This document shows positions 16,183 to 26,419 of a stretch of 64,000 nucleotides of DNA, piece by piece. The notes under the pieces were generated by a model that saw only the letters and a program-made list of their open reading frames with translations, did not search any database and had not been told where the DNA came from. Made by a program: the position numbers and the translations under genes. Positions within the stretch are counted from its first letter, which is position 1. Every line of letters starts with the position of its first letter. This stretch comes from Bacillus aquiflavi (lineage in GTDB: Bacteria > Bacillota > Bacilli > Bacillales > Cytobacillaceae), in NCBI RefSeq assembly GCF_019915265.1, contig NZ_CP082780.1:1674001-1738000 (forward strand). Reading direction: 5' to 3'.

Positions 16183-19100
16183 ATGTTTATGAAACACCCA
16201 GATAAAATGAAAGAAAATAATATCAGCCATGTTGAAAGAGTGACAATAGAAGAGAAAGAACTTATATTAAATAGTTTCAATGATACAAAGACCGACTATC
16301 CAAAAGAAAAAACGATACATCAGTTATTCGAGCAGCAAGCAGAAAAAACGCCTGATCATACAGCAGTCGTATTTAACGATCAGAAATTGACTTATAAAGA
16401 GTTAAATGAAAGATCCAATCAATTGGCAAGACTGTTAAAGAAGAAAGGAATCAACACTAATACTATTGTAGGAATCATGGTTGAAAGATCTCTTGAAATG
16501 ATCATTGGTCTAATAGGCATTCTAAAATCTGGTGCAGCGTATTTGCCTATTGATCCTGATACTCCGAAGGCTAGAATTGATTTTATGCTTCGGGATAGTG
16601 ACGTTAAAGCTCTATTGACGCAAGAAAAATTTATTGTGGAAATGGAATATGATGTTGAAATAATCAACTTGGATGGCGAGGATTACAAAGGATTCGGCAT
16701 AGACAATTTAATTAACATCAATAATTCTAGCGATACTGCTTATATTGTTTATACATCTGGTTCGACGGGGATACCAAAGGGGGTTATTATTTCTCATTAT
16801 AATGCAATAAGAGTTATTCGCAATACTAATTATATAGAAATTTACAATGATGACACCATTCTTCAGCTTTCAAATTATGTTTTTGATGGATCAGTTTTTG
16901 ATATATACGGTGCATTATTAAATGGTGCAAAATTAGTCATGGTAGAAAAGGATACAGTCATTAATATAAATAAGCTTGGAAATTTAATACGGAAAGAAAA
17001 AATAAATGTAATGTTTATCACAACGGCTCTATTTAATATTCTTGTGGATATGGAGATAAACTGTTTGGCGAATATTAGAAAAATACTTTTCGGAGGGGAG
17101 CGAGTTTCAGTTCCTCATGCTAAAAAAGCATTAGAGTATATGGGGAAAGACAAAATGATTCATGTATACGGCCCAACAGAAAGTACTGTATTCGCTACAT
17201 ATTACTTTATAAATGAAATAGATGAGGAAGATGATACTATACCTATCGGCAAACCTCTAGCAAATACTTCTGTATATATAGTAGATGATAATAATAATTT
17301 ATTGCCTTTTGGCGAAGCTGGAGAACTTTGTATTTCTGGAGATGGATTAAGTAAAGGCTATTTAAATAATGACCAGTTAACATCAGAAAAATTTGTTTCA
17401 AATCCATTTATACCAGGAGAAAGATTGTATCATACAGGCGATTTGGCTAGGTGGTTACCTGATGGAAATATTGAGTTTTTAGGAAGAATAGATCATCAAG
17501 TGAAGATTCGTGGATTTAGAATTGAACTTGGCGAAATTGAGAGTCAGTTGCAAAAGCATGAAGCTGTAAAAGAAACTGTAGCTGTAGCTAGAGAAGATAA
17601 GAAAAATAGTAAATATATTTGTGCATATATCACTTTAGAAAAAGAAGTTACAGTTGAAGAATTAAGAGAATTTTTAGGAGAAAAGCTTCCAGAATATATG
17701 GTTCCCGCCTATTTTGTAAAATTGGACAAACTGCCATTAACGCAAAATGGAAAGGTAGATAAAAGGTCATTACCGGAACCAGATGGAAGTGTGAATACCG
17801 AAGTTGAGTATGAAGCACCAAGAAATAAATTTGAAGAACAGCTTGTTATCATGTGGCAGCAAATATTGAATATAAGTAAAGTTGGAATTAATGATAGTTT
17901 TTCAGTACTTGGCGGTAATTCCCTAAATGCGATTGAGCTTCTATCTCATATGAATGAGGAAATGGGTGTTGATTTACCATTAAAAGAATTATTTAGGTTA
18001 TCCACGATAAAGAAAATAAGTAAGTATATTGAAACAAATAAAAGAGAGATTATCAAAGAGAATTACTTTACAAAAACAACAGATTTAGCAAATTTACATG
18101 AACCGTTTCCGCTTACAGGAATACAATTGGCTTACTTAATAGGAAGGGATGCAACATTCGAAATTGGCGGAGCAGCTACAAATTTGACTGTAGAATTCGA
18201 AATAAATGTTGATATGAATAGGTTTAATCATGCATTACAAAAGCTAATAGACAGACATCCTATTCTTAGAACGATCGTATTCGAAAATGGTACGCAAAGA
18301 ATACTTGAGGGAGAGGTCTTTTACTCTGTAGATCCGGTCGATTTAAGGGATTCGAACGAAGAAGAAATAGAAGCGAGTATATTATTACAAAGGGAAAAAA
18401 TGATAACAAAAATTATTGACCCGAGTAAATGGCCGTTATTTGAGATAAAAGCCTTTCTTTTACCTAATCAAAGAAAATATTTTTGTTTAAATATTGATCC
18501 GTTAATTTGTGATGATAGTAGTTTGAAAATATTAATTAAGGAATTTAAATTATTTTATGATCATCCTCATCTCGATTTACCTGAGTTACAGTATAACTTC
18601 AGGGATTATGTGTTAGCACTCAACGAATTTAGAAATTCTCATCGATATAAAAAAGATGAAAAGTATTGGATGAATAAGTTGGATGATTTTCCGAGTGCAC
18701 CTGCATTGCCATTAAAATGCAACCCTGTAGAAGTTATAAAGCCAACCTTCAATAAATACTCGGAATTTTTAGATACGTATAAATGGAATAAATTAAAGGA
18801 AAAGGCAAGAAAGAGAAATTTAACTCCTACCTCTGTTCTCTGTGCTGCGTATGCTTATGTCTTAGCATACTGGAGTAATCAAAGTCATTTTGCTGTAAAT
18901 TTAACCGTATTTAATAGGATACCGTTTCACGAAGATGTAAAAAAAATCATTGGAGATTTTACAACATTAATGTTACTCGATATTAATACGAAAGACGGTA
19001 TGGAATCATTTTGGGACTTTGTTACGAAGGTTCAAGATACATTGTTAGAAGCTCTTGAACATAGGCATTTTGATGGTGTAGATTTCATAAGGACTATTGG

Positions 19101-20289
19101 GAAAAAACATCGAATGGATAAACAAGCTATAATGCCTATAGTTTTCACAAGTGTATTAAGTGAAAGTTCCGATGATTCTTATGACAATTTAGTAAACTTT
19201 GATAAAATTAAATTTTTTAGTACAAGAACATCTCAAGTTTATATAGATAATCAAGTATACGAATTAAATGGCGGTTTATATATTACATGGGATTATGTTG
19301 AACAATTGTTTGAAGATAAAGTTATTCAATCAATGTTTGAACAATACTTAAATATCCTAAATGAAATGATTTTAAATGACGAAGTATCAAATATTCAGCT
19401 TAGCAAAGATGATATAAAAATCATTACAAATTATAATGATACTAACAAAAACTTTAAAAAAAGCACCTTACATGAATTATTTATAAATAAAGTGAAGCTT
19501 GTACCTGATAAAGCGGCTGTTATTCATCATGATAAATCAATAACTTATAAAGAGTTAGATAAAAGATCAAATCAAATTGCAAGATATTTAATAGAAAAGG
19601 GAGTTAGAAAAGGCGATTATATAGGTGTTATTAGAAAGAGATGTATAGATACGGTTATAAATTTGTTTGCTGTTTTAAAATGTGGTGCAGCATATATACC
19701 GCTTGATCCCGACTATCCTGAAGAAAGAAAAGAATATATTAAAAAGAAAAGTAATTGTAAGTTCTTTATAACACCTACTATTTATCGAGACGAAAATATC
19801 AAAAAATATTCTAATGAAGAGATAAATATACAAGTAAATGAGACAGATATGGCATATGCTATCTTCACTTCTGGCAGCACCGGTGAGCCAAAAGGTGTCG
19901 AAATAACCCACGGAGCTGCAGTAAATACAATTTTAGATATTAACGAAAAATTTCATGTAACAAAAAATGATAGGATTATGGGAATTTCCTCTTTATGCTT
20001 TGATTTGTCTGTTTATGATGTTTTTGGTGCACTAGGAAGTGGAGCAACTCTTGTCATTATAGATGACCAGAGGGATGTATATCAATTAAAGAAGGTTGTA
20101 GAAGAAAAAAGAATTACAATATGGAATTCCGTTCCAGCTATTATGGGATTGACAGTAGATGTTTATAATGAAAATGAACAAAATAATAACTTAAGACTTG
20201 TATTATTAAGTGGAGATTGGATTCCGTTAGATCTTCCAGAGAAAATAAAGAAAACTTTTCATCATGCAGAGGTTGTGAGCTTTAGGTGA
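16183..20289 (+). CDS. bacA: bacA part 1: A1(Ile)-T1-Cy2-A2 N-terminal part
   Basis: Initiation module without a C domain. A1 (about 16.23-17.80 kb) has YTSGSTGIPKG, YGPTES, YHTGDLARW and NGKVDK; its pocket code reads DGFFLGVVFK, one residue from the Ile code DGFFLGVVYK. T1 has LGGNSLNAIE. The Cy domain (about 18.08-19.40 kb) starts FPLTGIQLAYLIGR and carries the cyclisation motif DPLICDD (DxxxxD) instead of HHxxxDG. A2 begins near 19.44 kb with DLY...N...LS of the Cys code. The frame ends in TGA at 20287-20289 right at the A5 core motif. The next base register continues the protein with LGEQATEGSIWS, giving the code ending LIW. Confidence 0.93.
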   Translation: MFMKHPDKMKENNISHVERVTIEEKELILNSFNDTKTDYPKEKTIHQLFEQQAEKTPDHTAVVFNDQKLTYKELNERSNQLARLLKKKGINTNTIVGIMVERSLEMIIGLIGILKSGAAYLPIDPDTPKARIDFMLRDSDVKALLTQEKFIVEMEYDVEIINLDGEDYKGFGIDNLININNSSDTAYIVYTSGSTGIPKGVIISHYNAIRVIRNTNYIEIYNDDTILQLSNYVFDGSVFDIYGALLNGAKLVMVEKDTVININKLGNLIRKEKINVMFITTALFNILVDMEINCLANIRKILFGGERVSVPHAKKALEYMGKDKMIHVYGPTESTVFATYYFINEIDEEDDTIPIGKPLANTSVYIVDDNNNLLPFGEAGELCISGDGLSKGYLNNDQLTSEKFVSNPFIPGERLYHTGDLARWLPDGNIEFLGRIDHQVKIRGFRIELGEIESQLQKHEAVKETVAVAREDKKNSKYICAYITLEKEVTVEELREFLGEKLPEYMVPAYFVKLDKLPLTQNGKVDKRSLPEPDGSVNTEVEYEAPRNKFEEQLVIMWQQILNISKVGINDSFSVLGGNSLNAIELLSHMNEEMGVDLPLKELFRLSTIKKISKYIETNKREIIKENYFTKTTDLANLHEPFPLTGIQLAYLIGRDATFEIGGAATNLTVEFEINVDMNRFNHALQKLIDRHPILRTIVFENGTQRILEGEVFYSVDPVDLRDSNEEEIEASILLQREKMITKIIDPSKWPLFEIKAFLLPNQRKYFCLNIDPLICDDSSLKILIKEFKLFYDHPHLDLPELQYNFRDYVLALNEFRNSHRYKKDEKYWMNKLDDFPSAPALPLKCNPVEVIKPTFNKYSEFLDTYKWNKLKEKARKRNLTPTSVLCAAYAYVLAYWSNQSHFAVNLTVFNRIPFHEDVKKIIGDFTTLMLLDINTKDGMESFWDFVTKVQDTLLEALEHRHFDGVDFIRTIGKKHRMDKQAIMPIVFTSVLSESSDDSYDNLVNFDKIKFFSTRTSQVYIDNQVYELNGGLYITWDYVEQLFEDKVIQSMFEQYLNILNEMILNDEVSNIQLSKDDIKIITNYNDTNKNFKKSTLHELFINKVKLVPDKAAVIHHDKSITYKELDKRSNQIARYLIEKGVRKGDYIGVIRKRCIDTVINLFAVLKCGAAYIPLDPDYPEERKEYIKKKSNCKFFITPTIYRDENIKKYSNEEINIQVNETDMAYAIFTSGSTGEPKGVEITHGAAVNTILDINEKFHVTKNDRIMGISSLCFDLSVYDVFGALGSGATLVIIDDQRDVYQLKKVVEEKRITIWNSVPAIMGLTVDVYNENEQNNNLRLVLLSGDWIPLDLPEKIKKTFHHAEVVSFR

Positions 20290-23200
20290 GCAAGCAACTG
20301 AAGGATCAATATGGTCTATATATTATCCTATAAAAAAAGTGTTGGCTGATTGGAAAAGTATACCTTATGGAAAACCGTTAGCAAACCAGAAAATTTATGT
20401 ATTAAATCAAAATAGACAATTATGCCCTGTAGGAGTAGAGGGAGAGTTATATATCGGTGGATTGGGAGTAGCGAGTGGATATATTAATGATAAAGAAAAA
20501 ACAGACGCTTCATTTATATTACATGATGAATTTGGTTATATCTATAAAACTGGTGATTATGGGGTATTAAAAGAGGAAGGGTATGTTGAGTTTTTAGGAA
20601 GAAAAGACAGCCAGGTGAAGATAAGAGGATATAGAGTAGAATTAGGAGAAATTGAAAACTCTTTAATAAAACATAATGATGTGAAAAAAACAGTAGTAAT
20701 TGATTATCGAAGCGATAACGGAATTAAAAATTTATATGCTTTTGTAGTTTCAGATAAAGAAATAAATCCAAACGAGTTAAAACATTTTTTACAGAATAAA
20801 TTACCGAATTATATGATTCCGTTAAAGTTTTTAAAAATAGATAAAATACCATTAACTGTAAATGGAAAAATAGATAAACGTATTTTAGAAGAATTTCTAA
20901 AACATCAGGCAATAGATGAAGTTGCATCAACTAAATTGGAAGAAGCAGAAAATGAAACACAATCAAGACTAGTGAGTATTTGGAAAGATGTGTTTCAGCT
21001 AGAGGAAATCGGTATAGATATTAATTTTTATGAATTAGGCGGAGATTCATTAAAAGCGATTGCGCTAGTAACTGAGATTAAAAAGAGAATGAATTTAGAG
21101 GTGTCGTTAGGAGAAATATTTAAACATAACACAATAAAGGCAATGGATCATTATTTAAAAAACAGTCAAGATGACGGTAGGAAAAATTCAATAAATAAAG
21201 CATTGAAACAGGATTATTATGCTACATCTCCTTCACAAAAGAGAATGTATATGCTTTCTATGATGGAGAATGATAGGGGAGCATATCATATTCCGATGGC
21301 ACTATTTGTTGAAGGCAAAATCGAAATTAATAAACTTGAAAATGCATTTAGAAAATTTATAAAAAGACATGAGGCGTTAAGAACCGGATTTGAGGTAATA
21401 AACAACGAGCTAGTTCAGAAAATTTATGAAAACGTTGATTTTAATATGGAATACGAGTGCCTAGATACAACCGCAACAGATCATGAGGTGTTACTGAATT
21501 TAACTAGTCAGCAGTGTAAGCAATCAACAAGGCCCTTTGATTTGAATAAGCCTCCTCTCATGAGAGCTAAGCTAATTAAAATTGAAGAGAATAAGCATAT
21601 ATTAGTAGTAAATTTCCACCATATTATTGCGGATGGAGTATCTCAAGGAATATTAATGAATGAGCTATTAGATTTATATAACAATCATGACTTGCCTGAG
21701 GTAAATATACAGTACAAGGACTATGTGGAATGGAATAATACGTATAATCATTCGAATGCGATGAAAAAACAAGAACAATATTGGCTGGATATATACAATC
21801 ATATACCGCCTAAATTGGAGTTGCCATATGATTACAAAAGAGAGAATATTGATACCTTTGAAGGGGGCAATGTATATTATCACATTGGCAAGGAGTTATC
21901 TGAAAAGGTAAGAGCTATTGCTAAGGATACGGGATCAACTTTATATATGCTCATGCTAAGTGCCTACTATATCTTACTTCATAAATATACTGGTAAAACC
22001 GATATCGTTATTGGGACAGTAGCATCTGGAAGAATGCATCAAGATTTACAAGATGTTTTTGGTGTATTCGTAAACACAATTGCTTTAAGAAATGATATAG
22101 ATGCTTCAAGAAGTTTTAAAGAGTTTTTGGAACAAATAAAAGAAAATACAATTACAGCATTTGAAAACTCTGAATATCCATTTGATGAATTAATCCGAAA
22201 AATAGACTACGAAAGAGTTTCTAATAGAAATCCTTTATTTGATACTATGTTCGTATTAGAAGATGCTAAGTTATTCACTAGTAAGAAAGATCATTTAAAG
22301 CTTAGCCCAATAATCTTTGAATTGGATAATGCGAAATTTGATATAACTTTTAATATTTTAGACTACGAAGATGAGATTGTTTTAAACATTGAATACAGAA
22401 CTAAATTATTTAATAAAGATACGGTTTTAAGGATGACAGAAAACTATATCAATATTTTAAGCGAAATATCAAGAAACCTTGAAGTGAGATTAAATCGAAT
22501 AGATGTGATCTCACATCAGGAAAAAAATTATTTATTACATGAGCTTAATAATACAAATATTGATTTTTCCAAAAATCAACTAATACATCAGCTGTTTGAA
22601 GAACAAGTAGAACGGACACCAGAAAATATGGCAGTTGTTTTTGAAGATAAAAAGCTCACATATAAAGAGCTCAATGAAAAATCTAATCAATTGGCGCGAG
22701 TGTTAAGGGAGAATGGCGTTAGCTCTGACAAGGTTGTTGGAATCATGGTGGAGCGTTCAGTTGAAATGATTGTTGGAATTATGGCTATTTTAAAAGCTGG
22801 CGGCGCTTATTTACCAATTGATCCTGCATATCCTCAAGAGAGGATTAAATATATACTTCACAATAGCCAGACAGAGATTTTATTAACCCAAGATAAGTTA
22901 ATTGAAAAAGCTCATTTTATTGACATTGAAGATATTACCATTATTGATGTTGATAATAAAAATTTATCTGATTATGAAACAGACAATTTATCTATTAATA
23001 ACAGCAGTATGGATTTAGCTTATGTCATCTATACATCTGGCTCTACTGGAAGACCAAAAGGAGTGATGATTGAGCATCATTCTTTAGTGAATTTATGCAA
23101 CTGGCATAATTCATACAATGAGATTTGTGAAACTGACAAAAGTGCAAGCTATGCAAGTATCAGCTTTGATGCATTTGTATGGGAAATATTCCCCTATCTA

Positions 23201-24679
23201 GTTGCTGGGGTTGAAATTCATGTAATAAGTGATGACTTAAAAATGGATATCCCCAAACTAAACGAATATTTTAATGAGAATGATATTTCAATTTGCTTTT
23301 TACCAACACAAGTATGTGAACAATTTTTAATGCATAACAATAAATCTTTGAGGAGATTATTAACGGGTGGAGATAAGCTAAACTATTTTAACGATAAAAA
23401 TTATCAGATTGTTAATAACTATGGACCTACTGAAAATACAGTAGTTACTACAAGCTTCATTGTCGATAAGCCTTATCAAAATATCCCTATAGGAAAACCA
23501 ATTTTTAATACAAACGTTTTTATTTTAAATGAAGCAAACAGTCTTTGCCCATTAGGAGTCGCAGGCGAACTCTGTGTAAGTGGAGAAGGTTTGGCGCGCG
23601 GCTATTTAAATAGACCAGAACTAACCGCGGAGAAATTTGTCTCAAACCCATTTGTCCCAGGAGAAAGAATGTATCGGACAGGGGATCTTGCGAGAATGCT
23701 ACCTGATGGAAATATTGAGTTTCTAGGCAGAATCGACCACCAAGTGAAAATACGTGGTTATAGAATTGAACTTGGTGAAATTGAGAATCAACTTCTAAAA
23801 CATGAAGCAGTGAAAGAAGCTGTCGTGATCGCAAGAGAAGACAAAGACCACCAACCATACCTTTGTGCCTATTTCACTTCTAAAAAATCGAAGGATGCAT
23901 CAATGACCAAAGAGATAAGAAAGCTTTTGGAACAAGTGCTTCCGGAGTATATGGTTCCTGCGTTTTTTGTTCAGCTGGATAAGCTACCGCTTACCGCAAA
24001 TGGGAAAATAGACCGCAAGGCCTTACCAAAGCCTGACGGAAGTGAAATCGTTGGGACGACGGAGTATGAGGCGCCAAGAAATGAAGTGGAAGAAAAGCTT
24101 GTCTCGATTTGGCAAGACATTTTAGGTGTAGAAAAGATTGGGATCAACCACCACTTCTTTGAAATGGGAGGACATTCTTTAAAAGCGACGACGATGGTGT
24201 CTAGAATCCATAAAGAACTTATGGTTGAGCTTCCGTTACGGCAAGTTTTTCAAACGCCTACTATTAAAGGCATTGGAGAATTCATTCGTTCGACAAAAGA
24301 AAGTAAATTTTCAGCGATCAAAAAAGCGGAAGAAAAAGATTATTATCCACTTTCATCTGCGCAAAGAAGGCTCTATATTTTAAACAAGATCGAAGGTCAT
24401 GGAGTTTCTTATAATGTTCCTTTCGCGATGAAAATAACAGGTGATTTTGATCTACACCGATTGGAAAAAGCATTTTGTCAACTAATCGAAAGACATGAGG
24501 CGTTAAGAACTTCCTTTTTAATGGTAGATGGCGAGCCAGTTCAACGAATTGAAAAAGAAATAGACTTTAAGGTGAGCTATCGAGAAGCAGATGCCGCTCA
24601 TCATGTAGACGAGATGATAAACGAGTTTATTCGGCCATTTGATTTAGAAAAAAAGCGCCCCTGTTACGAGTTGAAATGA
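20282..24679 (+). CDS. bacA: bacA part 2: A2(Cys) end-T2-C3-A3(Leu)-T3-C4 start
   Basis: In-frame continuation from 20282; the first formal start is GTG 20339. A2 finishes at 20.88 kb with NGKIDKR, completing the Cys code DLYNLSLIWK. T2 has LGGDSLKAI (about 21.04 kb). C3 (21.2-22.5 kb) has NFHHIIADG. A3 (22.56-24.05 kb) gives DAWFLGNVVK, exactly the Leu code of BacA module 3. T3 has MGGHSLKAT. C4 starts at 24.33 kb with YYPLSSAQRRLYILNKIE. From about 23549 onward the DNA is a near-copy of bacC. The frame is lost at a run of seven A (24648-24654) where the other copies have five, and it stops at 24679. Confidence 0.92.
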   Translation, partial: LGEQATEGSIWSIYYPIKKVLADWKSIPYGKPLANQKIYVLNQNRQLCPVGVEGELYIGGLGVASGYINDKEKTDASFILHDEFGYIYKTGDYGVLKEEGYVEFLGRKDSQVKIRGYRVELGEIENSLIKHNDVKKTVVIDYRSDNGIKNLYAFVVSDKEINPNELKHFLQNKLPNYMIPLKFLKIDKIPLTVNGKIDKRILEEFLKHQAIDEVASTKLEEAENETQSRLVSIWKDVFQLEEIGIDINFYELGGDSLKAIALVTEIKKRMNLEVSLGEIFKHNTIKAMDHYLKNSQDDGRKNSINKALKQDYYATSPSQKRMYMLSMMENDRGAYHIPMALFVEGKIEINKLENAFRKFIKRHEALRTGFEVINNELVQKIYENVDFNMEYECLDTTATDHEVLLNLTSQQCKQSTRPFDLNKPPLMRAKLIKIEENKHILVVNFHHIIADGVSQGILMNELLDLYNNHDLPEVNIQYKDYVEWNNTYNHSNAMKKQEQYWLDIYNHIPPKLELPYDYKRENIDTFEGGNVYYHIGKELSEKVRAIAKDTGSTLYMLMLSAYYILLHKYTGKTDIVIGTVASGRMHQDLQDVFGVFVNTIALRNDIDASRSFKEFLEQIKENTITAFENSEYPFDELIRKIDYERVSNRNPLFDTMFVLEDAKLFTSKKDHLKLSPIIFELDNAKFDITFNILDYEDEIVLNIEYRTKLFNKDTVLRMTENYINILSEISRNLEVRLNRIDVISHQEKNYLLHELNNTNIDFSKNQLIHQLFEEQVERTPENMAVVFEDKKLTYKELNEKSNQLARVLRENGVSSDKVVGIMVERSVEMIVGIMAILKAGGAYLPIDPAYPQERIKYILHNSQTEILLTQDKLIEKAHFIDIEDITIIDVDNKNLSDYETDNLSINNSSMDLAYVIYTSGSTGRPKGVMIEHHSLVNLCNWHNSYNEICETDKSASYASISFDAFVWEIFPYLVAGVEIHVISDDLKMDIPKLNEYFNENDISICFLPTQVCEQFLMHNNKSLRRLLTGGDKLNYFNDKNYQIVNNYGPTENTVVTTSFIVDKPYQNIPIGKPIFNTNVFILNEANSLCPLGVAGELCVSGEGLARGYLNRPELTAEKFVSNPFVPGERMYRTGDLARMLPDGNIEFLGRIDHQVKIRGYRIELGEIENQLLKHEAVKEAVVIAREDKDHQPYLCAYFTSKKSKDASMTKEIRKLLEQVLPEYMVPAFFVQLDKLPLTANGKIDRKALPKPDGSEIVGTTEYEAPRNEVEEKLVSIWQDILGVEKIGINHHFFEMGGHSLKATTMVSRIHKELMVELPLRQVFQTPTIKGIGEFIRSTKESKFSAIKKAEEKDYYPLSSAQRRLYILNKIEGHGVSYNVPFAMKITGDFDLHRLEKAFCQLIERHEALRTSFLMVDGEPVQRIEKEIDFKVSYREADAAHHVDEMINEFIRPFDLEKKRPCYELK

Positions 24680-24860
24680 TCAAAACGAAGAAAGATGAGC
24701 ACATCATGGTGCTCGATATGCATCATATCATTTCAGACGGCGTATCAATGGGAATCTTTACACGAGAATTGGCTGGCTGAGTTATATGAGGGGAAAGAAT
24801 TATCACCATTAAACCTTCAGTACAAAGATTACTCTGCATGGCAAAGAGAGTTGTCCCACA
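24655..24860 (+). pseudogene. bacA: bacA part 3: C4 active-site stretch split over two frames
   Basis: After the +2 A lesion the correct register is frame 1 from 24655. It reads LLRVEMIKTKKDEHIM and the intact condensation motif MHHIISDG, and ends at a TGA produced by a GGCT tandem duplication (24771-24778). The register then moves to frame 2 (ELYEGKELSPLNLQYKDY...) until an extra C in CCC at 24855-24857. The nominal open frame 24695-24898 is therefore real sequence only from about 24775 to 24856. The bacC copies at 43.92 and 51.54 kb are intact here. Confidence 0.85.
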
Positions 24861-24869
24861 AAAGAAGAA

Positions 24870-25931
24870 ATGAAGAGACAAGAAGCTTATTGGCTTAATC
24901 TCTTTAAAGATGAAGTACCTATGTTGAATATGCCGACAGACTATAAAAGACCGCCAATCCAAAGTACAGAAGGTGACCTTGTCCAGTTTGAAATCGACAG
25001 TGATCTAAGTGCTAATCTAAAGAAGATGGCAAAAGAACATGGTGTCACACTATATATGCTTCTTTTAGCTGGATATACTGCACTGCTTTCAAAATATACC
25101 GGTCAAGAGGATATCGTCGTAGGCTCCCCGATTGCGGGAAGACCTCATGATGACTTGAAAGATGTGATCGGAATGTTTGTCAATACCCTTGCGATGAGAA
25201 ATTATCCAAAAGGGGACAAGTCATTTTGTGATTACTTAACAGAAGTCAAAGAGACTGCCTTAAAAGCTTATGAAAATCAAGATTATCCTTTTGATGAACT
25301 AGTTGAAAAGCTGGATCTAACAAGAGATATGAGTAGAAGTGCGTTGTTTGATACGATGTTTGTCATGCAAAACTTTGATCATGATGAATTTGAGATGAAA
25401 GACTTAACCTTTGCGCCGTACGAAATGGAAGCACATGTCTCTAAATTTGATTTGACCCTCACCGCTATTGAAGAAGATCAAAAAATCAAATGTGTATTGA
25501 ATTACGGCACTAAACTATTTAAGAAAGAGACGATGGAAAGACTAGCGAAACATTTGATCCATATTTTCCAAGCAATCATCGATCAGCCTGAGCGAAGTCT
25601 TCACGACATTTCAATGCTTTCGGAAGAAGAAACCGAAAGGTTGTTATATGAGTTTAATGATACAAAAGCTTATTATCCGAAGGATAAAACGATCTCTCAA
25701 TTATTTGAAGAACAGGTGAAGCGAACGCCTCATCATGTGGCTATCAAGTTTGAAGACAAGAAGCTGACATATCTAGAACTCAATGAACAAGCCAACCAAT
25801 TGGCAAGACTGCTTCAAGACAAAGGGGCAAAACAGGGGGACAACAGTAGGAATAATGGTGGAAGTATCCCTCGAGATGATCATTGGAATGATGGCCGTAT
25901 TAAAAACGGGAGCTGCCTATTTGCCAATTGA
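24870..25931 (+). CDS. bacA: bacA part 4: C4 C-terminal half and A4 start
   Basis: Starts within C4 (YWLNLFKDEVPMLNMPTDY) and includes TGQEDIVVGSPIAGRPHDD and IGMFVNTLAMRN, the later LCL condensation motifs. It then enters A4 at about 25.66 kb (SQLFEEQVKRTPHH, LTYLELNEQANQLARLL). At 25833-25839 one C is missing and two G are extra relative to bacC, turning KPGTTVGIM into KQGDNSRNN. The residues after that point are out of frame. Confidence 0.9.
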   Translation: MKRQEAYWLNLFKDEVPMLNMPTDYKRPPIQSTEGDLVQFEIDSDLSANLKKMAKEHGVTLYMLLLAGYTALLSKYTGQEDIVVGSPIAGRPHDDLKDVIGMFVNTLAMRNYPKGDKSFCDYLTEVKETALKAYENQDYPFDELVEKLDLTRDMSRSALFDTMFVMQNFDHDEFEMKDLTFAPYEMEAHVSKFDLTLTAIEEDQKIKCVLNYGTKLFKKETMERLAKHLIHIFQAIIDQPERSLHDISMLSEEETERLLYEFNDTKAYYPKDKTISQLFEEQVKRTPHHVAIKFEDKKLTYLELNEQANQLARLLQDKGAKQGDNSRNNGGSIPRDDHWNDGRIKNGSCLFAN

Positions 25932-26418
25932 CCCTGAACAATTGCACAAACGAACGAACGCCATTCTAAAAGACAGTGGTGCCAGCTTATTGATCGTAAA
26001 AGGGAATTTAAAGGAAACTCTCTGCTTTAATGGAGAAGTGATCCGTGTGGAAGACAGCTCTATCAAAGAAAGGGACACATCCAATTTAGCGGTGGATTAC
26101 GTCTCCGATCAACATGCTTATCTTATTTACACATCGGGATCGACCGGCACACCAAAAGGTGTCTTTATTCGACACTGTCATGTTGTGAACTATATGACAT
26201 GGTTTACAACAGAAGCGAAGCTTCAAACAAAGGATAAGACGATGTTAATGTCTTCCTATGCTTTTGACTTAGGGTACACAAGTCTTTATTCAGCGCTTTT
26301 AAATGGGTGTGAGCTTCATCTTGTCAAAAAAAACGTCTATTCTAATGCCTACAAGGCATTAAAGTATATAAAAGAACAGCGAATCACTTATTTGAAACTG
26401 ACACCTCTCTCTCTTTAA
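25783..26418 (+). CDS. bacA: bacA part 5: A4 core (Asp code)
   Basis: Correct register from about 25838. It carries the A2/A3 core motifs (LKTGAAYLPIDPEQ, IYTSGSTGTPKGVFI) and FDLGYTSLY plus RITYLKLTP, giving the first four code residues D-L-T-K. With the next fragment (LVVLGGEK, NHYGPTEATIG) the code is DLTKVGHIGK, the Asp code of BacC module 4 and SrfAB module 2, not the Glu code expected of BacA module 4. The frame ends at CTCTCTCTCTTT (26405), where the bacC copy is 1 nt shorter. Confidence 0.9.
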   Translation: MNKPTNWQDCFKTKGQNRGTTVGIMVEVSLEMIIGMMAVLKTGAAYLPIDPEQLHKRTNAILKDSGASLLIVKGNLKETLCFNGEVIRVEDSSIKERDTSNLAVDYVSDQHAYLIYTSGSTGTPKGVFIRHCHVVNYMTWFTTEAKLQTKDKTMLMSSYAFDLGYTSLYSALLNGCELHLVKKNVYSNAYKALKYIKEQRITYLKLTPLSL

Positions 26419-26419
26419 C

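Noticed and set aside
23520-23858. 112-codon minus-strand open frame, also seen at 42788-43126 and 50409-50741
   Set aside because: It recurs only because the underlying NRPS DNA is repeated; it is antisense to conserved A-domain motifs and has no ribosome site.
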